Shown in pieces: positions 17,728-23,836 of a DNA stretch of 23,836 nt. Position 1 is the first letter of the stretch. The number at the start of each line of letters is the position of its first letter. Made by a program: the position numbers and the translations under genes. Source of the DNA: Desulfobulbus sp. (lineage in GTDB: Bacteria > Desulfobacterota > Desulfobulbia > Desulfobulbales > Desulfobulbaceae). The notes below the pieces were generated by a model. That model made no database searches, was not told where the DNA came from, and was given only the letters and a program-made list of their open reading frames with translations. Location: positions 1 through 23,836 of the forward strand of contig DRKH01000250.1 in the NCBI GenBank assembly GCA_011051825.1, read 5' to 3'.

Positions 17728-18264
17728 GTGAAAAAAAACATCTCCATCCTCGTCCTGTTGGCCTCTTGTTTCCTCCTTCTCGGGGGGTGTGGGTATTATT
17801 TCCCAAGTGTCTATGACGGACCGACCAGAACCATTTATATGCCTGAGTGGAAGAACAGAACCAGCAAACTGGGGATTGATATTACGCTGTACAAATCGCT
17901 CTCACGCTGGTTTCAACAGTCTGAAGCCGTAATCCTGACCAAAGATAAGCCCAAAGCCGACCTGATCCTTGCCGGTGAGATTTATTATATTGATCTGCCA
18001 AGCATTGCATGGGCTGGCAATACCGTTACCACCGATGTTAAGATCAAGATCGGGGTTCGATATGTTCTCAAGGACCTGAAAACGGGACAGACACTCTGGG
18101 AGGTACCCAATGAAATATGGACCGAAGACTATCCGGCCCAGACCCTGAGTACAACTGCGGAGAATGAGGCATTGAGCATCATCATTGATGATTTATCCGA
18201 ACGGATCTATATCGGAACTCTGAACAAAATCAGGAAAGAAAACAGGAGCAAGGGCACTCCATGA
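17728..18264 (+). CDS. lptE: LptE-like outer-membrane lipoprotein for LPS assembly
   Basis: This 178-aa lipoprotein has a signal peptide (residues 1-20, KK then LVLLASCFLLL) and lipobox LLGGC, with C21 as the lipidated residue. The following YYFPSVYDGPTRTIYMPEW and the pattern of strands to WEVPNEIWTEDY match the LptE/LPS-assembly family. In known members the protein sits in the outer membrane as a plug of LptD and delivers LPS to the surface. The GTG start at 17728 is supported by acggag 7 nt upstream and by the signal peptide. Position after leuS is conserved in many proteobacteria and supports the call. holA, often next, is absent; element C2 follows. Confidence 0.82.
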   Translation: MKKNISILVLLASCFLLLGGCGYYFPSVYDGPTRTIYMPEWKNRTSKLGIDITLYKSLSRWFQQSEAVILTKDKPKADLILAGEIYYIDLPSIAWAGNTVTTDVKIKIGVRYVLKDLKTGQTLWEVPNEIWTEDYPAQTLSTTAENEALSIIIDDLSERIYIGTLNKIRKENRSKGTP

Positions 18265-18298
18265 CGGCTCGTTAGCCCGCATATTTCACAAAGATCAT

Positions 18299-18465
18299 TC
18301 TGATCACCCACAATCCTCAGCCGAATGCAGGGGATACCATCGCTGAATACCGGAGGGCATTACGAACCCACTGAATTAATAATGAATGTACAGGGCCCTG
18401 CAATCCGGAAGAACAAGCGATGGTATCCCTGAGTTGTGAAAAGCTGAGCTTTATACGTAATCAGG
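18299..18465 (+). mobile_element. Family C non-autonomous element, copy C2 (167 bp)
   Basis: It is flanked by direct repeat AAGATCAT (18291-18298 and 18466-18473), with a ninth matching T. The ends TCTGATCAC and GTAATCAGG are inverted repeats. CAGGGGATACCATCGCT (18328-18344) pairs with AGCGATGGTATCCCTG (18416-18431), so most of the element folds on itself. With B3 it fills the 452-bp lptE-transketolase gap, where no gene is seen. Confidence 0.9.
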
Positions 18466-18480
18466 AAGATCATTGCGAAC

Positions 18481-18693
18481 GTAACCGTTCACCGGGATGT
18501 CATGCCCTTGGCATTACATCCAAATTGTGTACCTATTCAGATAAGGACACAATTTACGCAATACCGCAGACTGTAACTGTTCAGGAGTGCCTTAGATTTG
18601 TTTATTTAAGATGTTCATTTAAGACTGTGAAGCGTACTTGTGCACCTCGAACTGGCTTAAATGGGCGAAGATGAGGTGCTCCTGAACAGTTAC
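18481..18693 (+). mobile_element. Family B element, copy B3 (degenerate modules)
   Basis: A 48-bp segment starting GTAACCGTTCACC (18481) is followed by a 44-bp module starting GTACCTATTCAG (18529). A 121-bp body then runs from GTAACTGTTCAGGAGTGC (18573) to GGTGCTCCTGAACAGTTAC (18693). The body interior differs from B1, B2 and B4. No clear target duplication is visible: the right flank is catttttt and the left flank does not match. The left boundary is therefore uncertain (18481 or 18529). The right end lies 23 bp past the transketolase stop. Confidence 0.7.
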
Positions 18694-18716
18694 CATTTTT
18701 TTTATTTTTTCGTCGG

Positions 18717-20654
18717 CTAGCCGATCAACTCCAGAACAGACCGGGCAATAGCGGCACCGTCCAACCCCTGCTCGGCATAGAGTTCGGCCGGTTTGCCGGA
18801 CGAGGCATAATGCGCGACTCCAAGGCGGCGGAAAGGCACGGATAGAGACCTGTCCATGAGAGCAACCGAGGCACTGGCCCCGAGTCCGGTTGCAACATGA
18901 TGATCCTCAACCGTCAGAATCGGACCGATTTCAGCAGCCTCGACCAGACTGTCGACATCCAGGGGAATCAGGGAGGCCATGTTGAGCACGCCGACGGAAT
19001 GGCCCTGGTCCTGCAGAATTTTCCAGGCCTCCAGAGACGCCAGGGTGAGAGCACCGTAGGTTATGATTGTTGCTTCGGTGCCACGGCGAAGCCAGTCGGC
19101 CCGACCCGGGACAAAGGTATAATCAATACCGTAAAATGGTGCTCCGTCTTCCGTGGTGATGACCGGTATTTTAGATCGTCCCATGCCGACAAAATGGTTG
19201 CCGGGCTCGGTAGCGATAAAGCGGACAATACGATCGGTCTGATTGGGGTCCGCCGGCATGAACACCGAAAACCGGAACAGATTTTTCAAGAGCCCCAGGT
19301 AATCAATACACTGGTGGGTCGGCCCGTCCTCACCAACATCAAGACCGACATGGGTGGCGACGATCTTGAGATTGGCATGATTAAAATCGCTGAGACGGTT
19401 CTGGTTATAGACCTCGGAAACAGCGAAAACACCGAAGGTTGAGAAAAACGTGACCAGATTCTCCGTACTCATGGCCCCGCCCATGGCAGCGGCATGATGC
19501 TCCTGAATACCGGCCTCAAAATAGGCCGAAGGGCTGTGTTTATGGAAACCGCCCATTTTGACCGACCCTTCCAGATCGCAGGAAATACCGGCGATTACAG
19601 GCGGTTTACCGGCTGTGTTATTTGCCTCGGCAAGGCCGAGCAGGGCATTGCCGTAGGCCGAGCGGTTATCGGTTACGGTCTCGGTATCGTACAGTATCGG
19701 TTCACCACCGACCACGTCCGGATAATCGGATTTCGGATCCATAATCGTATTGGTCCGAACCGGCTCATTACGGCGCTGCTGCCAGGTATCAAAGTCGTTC
19801 TCAACCCCAAGCTCTTTGAGCGCATCGGCAAGAAGATCCGGGCTCAGCGGTGAACCGTGATACTTGGGCACATTCTCCATAAAGGATATCCCCTTGCCCA
19901 TTACGGTCTCGGCAATGATAATGGTCGGTACCCCGGACGTATTGGCACAGGCCGTGGTCATGGCCTTGAAAATGGCATTGTAGTCATGGCCGTCCTTGAG
20001 ACGAACCACGTTCCAGCCCAGGGTTTCATAGAGTTTGCCGATTGGCTGCGGCATCACGTCTTTGGTCTTTCCGCAGATCTGCAGCCGATTCCTGTCAAGG
20101 AGGACTGTCAGGTTGTCAAGCTTATATTTATGGGCGTAACGAACGGCTTCGACAATCTGTCCCTTCTGGTGCTCACCGTCACCCATCAGGCAGAAAACCC
20201 GGTTATCCCGCCCCTTGACCTTGAATGCCTGAGCCATACCGACGGCAGTACTCAAGCCCTGACCGAGATTGCCTGTATCCCATTCAACACCGGGAACGAT
20301 GGATTCGACATGGCCGGGAAAACCGGAACCGGTACGTCGGAAACCACAGAGAAAATCTTCTTCGGTAAAATATCCATATTCTGCAAGAACAGAATACACA
20401 CCGGGAGAGATGTGACCGATACTCTCGACGAAACGGTCGCGGCCGTCCCACCGCGGCTGCCGGGGATCATGCTTGATCACCCCATAGGCAACAAGCAGCA
20501 TGTCGAGGGAGGAAAGCGATCCTCCGGGATGTCCGGAAGCCGCAAGAGAGGTAGACAACAGAATTCGCTTGGCGCAACGGGTGCGCATTTCCTTCAGCGA
20601 GGCGATTTCCTGGGCAGAGAGTTCTGTTTGCTCTCTATCAAATGAAAGACTCAT
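18717..20654 (-). CDS. tkt: Transketolase
   Basis: This 645-aa thiamine-diphosphate enzyme of the pentose-phosphate pathway moves two-carbon units between sugar phosphates. The N-terminal half has GHPGGSLSSLDMLL (41-54), the cofactor motif GDG at 158-160 continuing to LDRN at 186-189, and GNLGQGLSTAVGMA. The pyrimidine-binding domain has EAGIQEHHAAAMGGAMS with the activating glutamate. The C-terminal domain starts near GTEATIITYGALTLASLEAW. Both halves are in one chain, although the sequence style (GHPGGSLS, short PP domain) resembles transketolases split into two subunits. The ATG at 20654 has ggag 8 nt upstream. It is transcribed toward lptE; elements B3 and C2 lie in the convergent gap. 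Confidence 0.95.
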   Translation of the reverse strand: MSLSFDREQTELSAQEIASLKEMRTRCAKRILLSTSLAASGHPGGSLSSLDMLLVAYGVIKHDPRQPRWDGRDRFVESIGHISPGVYSVLAEYGYFTEEDFLCGFRRTGSGFPGHVESIVPGVEWDTGNLGQGLSTAVGMAQAFKVKGRDNRVFCLMGDGEHQKGQIVEAVRYAHKYKLDNLTVLLDRNRLQICGKTKDVMPQPIGKLYETLGWNVVRLKDGHDYNAIFKAMTTACANTSGVPTIIIAETVMGKGISFMENVPKYHGSPLSPDLLADALKELGVENDFDTWQQRRNEPVRTNTIMDPKSDYPDVVGGEPILYDTETVTDNRSAYGNALLGLAEANNTAGKPPVIAGISCDLEGSVKMGGFHKHSPSAYFEAGIQEHHAAAMGGAMSTENLVTFFSTFGVFAVSEVYNQNRLSDFNHANLKIVATHVGLDVGEDGPTHQCIDYLGLLKNLFRFSVFMPADPNQTDRIVRFIATEPGNHFVGMGRSKIPVITTEDGAPFYGIDYTFVPGRADWLRRGTEATIITYGALTLASLEAWKILQDQGHSVGVLNMASLIPLDVDSLVEAAEIGPILTVEDHHVATGLGASASVALMDRSLSVPFRRLGVAHYASSGKPAELYAEQGLDGAAIARSVLELIG

Positions 20655-20673
20655 GGCCGGGGCTCCGTCAGAT

Positions 20674-20711
20674 TATGCTTGCAGAAAAAAAATATGCTTG
20701 CAGAAAAAAAA
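20674..20711 (-). repeat. Tandem 19-bp duplication in the transketolase leader
   Basis: tatgcttgcagaaaaaaaa occurs twice in direct tandem (20674-20692 and 20693-20711), ending about 20 bp upstream of the transketolase start codon. On the coding strand it gives two T8 tracts, each followed by ctgcaagcata. It could alter leader length or folding; its function is unknown. Confidence 0.75.
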
Positions 20712-20800
20712 ATAAAATGAAATTGTGTCAGCTTTCAAAAGCTGAAAATCATGTTGCAGGATCATGGACAGATTCCTGCAGTTCCTTACAATCGTCCTGC

Positions 20801-20946
20801 GTAGGTGTTCAGGGGCACCGTACGGAGTCTCGCAGGCTCGCTTACCTCTTCGCACGGTCGCGCCTGCACGAACCTACGGCACCCCTGATCACTTACAGCT
20901 TTAAGGTAGATGAAAACACATAGTTACAAATCCTGTGACCAGTTAC
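20801..20946 (+). mobile_element. Family A non-autonomous element, copy A3 (146 bp, shortest)
   Basis: The left end GTAGGTGTTCAGGGGCACCG and right end TGACCAGTTAC are flanked by a perfect 8-bp direct repeat CGTCCTGC (20793-20800 and 20947-20954). The 96-bp palindromic part and 50-bp tail match A1 closely, but the central stem present in A1 is missing. It lies between the divergent transketolase and dus genes. The same 440-bp gap also contains the 19-bp tandem repeat and a degenerate GTTAC end near 21004. Confidence 0.92.
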
Positions 20947-21094
20947 CGTCCTGCGGTGCCCCGGACACGCGCAAATTCGGGGATGTGCTGCTGCAGAACA
21001 GTTACAGACAATGCCACTCTTATACTACAATGTTTGATAAACTCAACAGGAAAATAGCGGATCCCGTCCGGCTTGAATACCGAGGTGATCGATC

Positions 21095-22030
21095 ATGGAT
21101 ATAGCTTCACTTCTGGCTGACAATCCGTATGTTCTTGCACCTCTTGCCGGATATACCGATCTTGCCTTCCGTCTCCTCTGCCGGGAACAGGGCGCCTCTC
21201 TCTGCTTTACCGAGATGATCAGTTGTCATGGGCTGGTTTACGGGCAGAAAAACACCAAAATCCTTCTGCAGTCCAGGGCAGCGGATCGACCGCTGTCGAT
21301 TCAACTCTTCGGCAGCGATCCGGAAGTGATGGCGCAAGCGGCGGGCCTGATCACCCGGGCCGACGGTGATTTCATCGACATCAACATGGGCTGTCCGGTC
21401 CGTAAGGTCGTAAAAAAAGGAGCAGGCGCCGCCCTGATGAAGGATATCAAACTGGCGGAAAGAATTATCAGCCAGGTCGTCAGACACTCGCCTCTACCGG
21501 TAAGCGTCAAGTTCCGCAGCGGCTGGAACAGCGAAAAAATCATAGCACCCGAATTTGCCCGGATGGCGGAAGATGCAGGCGCCTGCGCGGTTACGCTGCA
21601 TGCCAGAACCTGGACCCAGGCCTTCGGCGGTCATGCCGACTGGGAGCTCATTGCCCGGGTCAAGGATGCAGTCTCCATTCCGGTTATCGGAAACGGTGAC
21701 ATTCTAACCTATGCCGATGGCCGGAGAATGCTCTCTGAAACCGGATGTAACGGTGTCATGGTTGGTCGCGGCGCCCTGGGCAACCCCTGGGTGTTTTCTA
21801 AAACGGGCAGGCCCGACACGCTTACGGCACGAGTACCAGTAATACTCCGGCACATAGAACTGGTAACGAAATACCTGCAGGCGGACAAGATGCTCTTTCG
21901 GATAAAAAATCATGTCGGCAGATATCTGAGTGGTCTGCCGGGTGCGAGCCGACTGCGGCAGGAAATCATGGCCACCGCCACTCTGGACAGTCTTATCGAA
22001 CTCCTCAGATGCGAAGAGAGCTTCACCTGA
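21095..22030 (+). CDS. dus: tRNA-dihydrouridine synthase (DusB-like)
   Basis: This 311-aa FMN-dependent enzyme reduces uridine to dihydrouridine in the D-loop of tRNA. The TIM barrel starts VLAPLAGYTDLAFRLLCREQGA (about 13-34). It carries the family signature DINMGCPVRKVVKKGAGAAL (about 94-113) with the catalytic cysteine in GCP. SVKFRSGW, VTLHARTWTQAFGGHADW and NGDI plus GVMVGRGALGNPWVF (FMN phosphate binding) follow. The overall pattern fits DusB more than DusA or DusC. The start ATG has gaggtga 6 nt upstream. Its stop overlaps the stop of the convergent Sel1-repeat gene by 8 bp (22023-22030). Confidence 0.95.
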   Translation: MDIASLLADNPYVLAPLAGYTDLAFRLLCREQGASLCFTEMISCHGLVYGQKNTKILLQSRAADRPLSIQLFGSDPEVMAQAAGLITRADGDFIDINMGCPVRKVVKKGAGAALMKDIKLAERIISQVVRHSPLPVSVKFRSGWNSEKIIAPEFARMAEDAGACAVTLHARTWTQAFGGHADWELIARVKDAVSIPVIGNGDILTYADGRRMLSETGCNGVMVGRGALGNPWVFSKTGRPDTLTARVPVILRHIELVTKYLQADKMLFRIKNHVGRYLSGLPGASRLRQEIMATATLDSLIELLRCEESFT

Positions 22031-22898
22031 CGCGAACCGCTCCCTTCACCGGGGGGCCCGCCGGGCCGGTCCCGGTATTCTGTTCAACCTGTTCAAACAA
22101 TTTAATCGAGTAGGCCTGGGCTTGATTGAGTTCTTTCCAGCTCATTCGTAACATCAGGTTGTTCCGGGCGACCACGGCACTTGCATTGCCCTGGCTGGCG
22201 GCAAGACTGTACCACGCATATGCCTTCATCCGGTCGACATCGGTTCCGAGACCATTGGCATACATAAGACCGACATTGTTCTGGGCGGCAGCATCACCTT
22301 GCAGAGCGACCTCGGTGTAGAGTGCCAGCGCTTTTGCAAAGTCGGGTTCCTCGCCAAACCCATTGTAGTAGATAAAAGCCAGATCCTTTTTTGCCGAGAG
22401 GTCCCCCTGCTCGGCAGCCTGATGGAGATACCTTTTTGCCTCCAGATAATTCTGCGGCACCCCGATTCCCTGCAGGTACATGGAACCGATAAGCGCCAGT
22501 GACTCCGGGCTGGTCTTTCCCTGCTGTTCTGCCCTACGCAGCCACTTGAAGGCCTTTAATCGATCCGGATCGGTTCCCTGGCCTTTATAATACATCCCCC
22601 CGACAACAAACTGTGCTTCGGCATTTCCACGTTCAGCTGCGGCCAGATATAACTGAAAGGCCTTCTCATAGTTTACAGGCTGTCCCTCTCCGGTATAAGA
22701 CCTGTAGGCCAACTGCATGATTTTTTTTGTATCTGTTGCCACGGGAGCACTGTTTGCCGATGAACAGAAAAAGACGCCAATGAGGAAAAAAAGGCAAAAA
22801 AAACGAAATACAGCAACACGTCGATGCCAACAAATGGTTCGAGGAAAAAGACACCTCAATGGCTGATTACCGGTACTGGAACCAAGTAGACAATACAT
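22023..22898 (-). CDS. Secreted Sel1-repeat (TPR-like) protein
   Basis: This 291-aa exported repeat protein starts at the ATG (complement of 22896-22898), preceded by agga; a TTG 12 codons upstream is less likely. A signal segment VAVFRFFCLFFLIGVFF ends near SSANSA. About five Sel1 repeats follow, with the consensus pattern AxxWLxxAAxQGxxxAQxxLGxMYxxGxGVxxDxxKA. Examples are AAERGNAEAQFVVGGMYYKG, AAEQGDLSAKKDLAFIYYNG and ALQGDAAAQNNVGLMYANG. Such repeats form alpha-solenoid scaffolds for protein contacts; the partner is unknown. The N-terminal part before the hydrophobic segment is long and basic (GNQPLRCLFPRTICWHRR), so the true start could lie further in. It is convergent with dus and downstream of tRNA-Pro. 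Confidence 0.82.
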   Translation of the reverse strand: MYCLLGSSTGNQPLRCLFPRTICWHRRVAVFRFFCLFFLIGVFFCSSANSAPVATDTKKIMQLAYRSYTGEGQPVNYEKAFQLYLAAAERGNAEAQFVVGGMYYKGQGTDPDRLKAFKWLRRAEQQGKTSPESLALIGSMYLQGIGVPQNYLEAKRYLHQAAEQGDLSAKKDLAFIYYNGFGEEPDFAKALALYTEVALQGDAAAQNNVGLMYANGLGTDVDRMKAYAWYSLAASQGNASAVVARNNLMLRMSWKELNQAQAYSIKLFEQVEQNTGTGPAGPPVKGAVRVR

Positions 22899-22944
22899 TA
22901 TATCCTGCTGCCTGCAGTTATTACAGGATCGCAACCTGTTGGAG

Positions 22945-22988
22945 AAAAAAGAAACGGGGATTCAAGCAAACTGCTTAAATCCCCGTTT
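22945..22988 (-). terminator. Rho-independent terminator of the tRNA-Pro transcript
   Basis: On the - strand AAACGGGGATT (complement of 22978-22988) pairs with AATCCCCGTTT (complement of 22952-22962) and is followed by CTTTTTTC. It lies 3 nt after the encoded CCA end of the tRNA gene, so it should end the merR/tRNA transcript. Confidence 0.88.
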
Positions 22989-22991
22989 GTC

Positions 22992-23068
22992 TGGTCGGAA
23001 CGAGAGGATTTGAACCTCCGATCTCTTGACCCCCAGTCAAGCGCCTTACCAGGCTAGGCCACGTTCCG
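22992..23068 (-). tRNA. tRNA-Pro (anticodon GGG)
   Basis: This 77-nt gene includes an encoded CCA. The acceptor stem is CGGAACG/CGTTCCG with C1-G72, an identity feature of bacterial tRNA-Pro. The anticodon stem CTTGA/TCAAG encloses the loop CTGGGGG with anticodon GGG at 23034-23032. The T arm GGAGGTTCAAATCCTC is canonical. It lies between the MerR-type gene and a strong terminator, an arrangement known in delta-proteobacteria. Confidence 0.96.
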
Positions 23069-23222
23069 AACATATTGTAAAAACCAAGTATGGCTGAACC
23101 ACTTTTTCCAGGCCACAGCCATAAGAATGACACCGTTATGAGGTATAAAAAAAACCGCTGATCTTCACCTCAACTCCGGCTGTTGTTGTATCATTCAAGC
23201 CGTGTTTCTGTCAACCTTTACT

Positions 23223-23603
23223 CTATTTTTTTTCGTTCTGGTTACACTGCTGGAGAATGGAGAGCAGCTCTTCTTTTATCACCGAGAGTTTCCAGTCTCC
23301 ATCCTCCTTTTTCCCCGGCGTCTGCAGTGGCACCGTTTTTTTACCTGTTTTCATCACCTTGCGGGCTCCGGAGATGGTATACCCTTCATCGTGCAGGAGT
23401 ATTTTAATCCGCAAAAGATTTTCAACGTCGTTTCTCCTGTATAACCGTTGTTTGGATTTTGCTCGGTGGGGCCGAATATTTTTAAATTCCGTTTCCCAAT
23501 AACGCAGCACATGAGGATCAACTCCAACCAGCTTGCTGACCTCTCCAATCCGAAAGTATTTTTTTTCCGGTATCTGTCCTGCATTAAAGGACGTTTTTTT
23601 CAC
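23223..23603 (-). CDS. MerR-family DNA-binding regulator
   Basis: This protein is about 126 aa. The N-terminal winged helix-turn-helix reads YFRIGEVSKLVGVDPHVLRYWETEF, followed by RLYRRNDVENLLRIKILLHDEGYTISGARKVM, the classical MerR DNA-binding region. The C-terminal 45 residues are charged with a short helix and contain no cysteine set for metal binding, so the effector is unknown and the protein may act as a simple architectural or repressor-type member. I chose the GTG at 23603 (VKKTSF) because ggag lies 11 nt upstream; a TTG at 23636 would add 11 residues. In related genomes this gene commonly follows ihfA and precedes tRNA-Pro; here element B4 lies upstream of it. Confidence 0.88.
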   Translation of the reverse strand: MKKTSFNAGQIPEKKYFRIGEVSKLVGVDPHVLRYWETEFKNIRPHRAKSKQRLYRRNDVENLLRIKILLHDEGYTISGARKVMKTGKKTVPLQTPGKKEDGDWKLSVIKEELLSILQQCNQNEKK

Positions 23604-23692
23604 AGATATTGCCACTCCATAATGAGATACGAGCAAATCATCTCAGTTCAAAGGGGGGGGAGAAAAAACACTCCGTCAGTCTTACGATCATT

Positions 23693-23836
23693 GTAACTGT
23701 TCAGGAGCACCCCACGGAGTCTACGCTCGAAGTCTGCGCTTATCTACCTCTCTGCACGGTCAGGCCTGATTCACATAGGAATCACTATAGTTCACAGGCC
23801 TGACTGCACAGATATGGAGCACTCCTAAACAGTTAC
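23693..23836 (-). mobile_element. Family B element, copy B4 (reverse orientation, cut by window end)
   Basis: Its complement matches the body of B1 (7769-7913) over the full 144 bp with few differences, including the ends GTAACTGTTTAGGAGTGCTCC and GGGGTGCTCCTGAACAGTTAC. Any 44-bp module would lie beyond the right edge, so the second target-site copy cannot be checked. It is located 90 bp upstream of the chosen merR start. Confidence 0.85.

Noticed and set aside
18420..18674. Open frame of 84 codons after lptE
   Set aside because: It runs across the end of element C2 and into element B3 and has no ribosome site; the sequence is explained by the two mobile elements.
7725..18693. The 44-bp spaced GTAAC units as a CRISPR array
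   Set aside because: Only the first 5-14 bases are shared between units, arrays have one or two units, they are bounded by target duplications, and no cas gene is present.
23653..23660. G8 tract upstream of the MerR-type gene as a phase-variation site
   Set aside because: It lies outside the coding region, and a single homopolymer without comparative data does not support switching.

Overview
The window looks like a chromosomal segment of a deltaproteobacterium in the modern Desulfobacterota, plausibly Desulfobulbales. The reasons are the gene order rpsF-rpsR-DUF2232-rplI-dnaB, leuS followed by lptE, a MerR-type gene followed by tRNA-Pro, and chemotaxis proteins of the delta type. Genus cannot be decided from the sequence alone.

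Layout. Positions 1-7630 hold a chemosensory cluster on the + strand: the end of a hybrid CheA with a receiver domain, a membrane chemoreceptor with a cysteine-rich insert, CheW, CheB and CheR. A stand-alone response regulator with a coiled-coil tail (8004-8567) and a MazG-type pyrophosphohydrolase (8842-9231) follow. Positions 9437-13948 hold the ribosomal/replication block: a promoter, rpsF, rpsR, a DUF2232 membrane protein, rplI and dnaB. leuS and lptE come next, then a full-length transketolase on the - strand. A tRNA-dihydrouridine synthase runs convergently into a secreted Sel1-repeat protein. The window ends with tRNA-Pro(GGG) and a MerR-type regulator on the - strand.

The most unusual content lies between the genes. 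Most gaps longer than about 250 bp are filled by short elements with no coding capacity. Several are exactly delimited by 8-bp direct repeats, which are target-site duplications. The main group has ends of the form GTAA...TTAC. Its A members (5178-5359, 11978-12182, 17099-17571, 20801-20946) share both ends but range from 146 to 473 bp, and each has a perfect 8-bp duplication. Its B/D members (7725-7913, 12323-12519, 18481-18693, 23693-23836 and a 56-bp minimal form at 8593-8648) are built from 44-bp modules, each starting with GTAAC or a close variant, placed in front of a palindromic body. Two unrelated families are also delimited by duplications: C (167 bp, two copies, one nested inside an A element) and F (122 bp, directly upstream of cheB). 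Families E and G are repeated or inverted-repeat elements without visible duplications. No transposase is encoded in the window, so mobilisation would have to occur in trans. GTAA ends plus 8-bp duplications fit what is known of IS66-type transposition, but this link is an inference.

Functionally, the che genes could form one complete signalling array (receptor, coupling protein, kinase, methyltransferase, methylesterase). The response regulator is a possible but unproven output. The rest is housekeeping: translation, replication, outer-membrane LPS assembly and central carbon metabolism.
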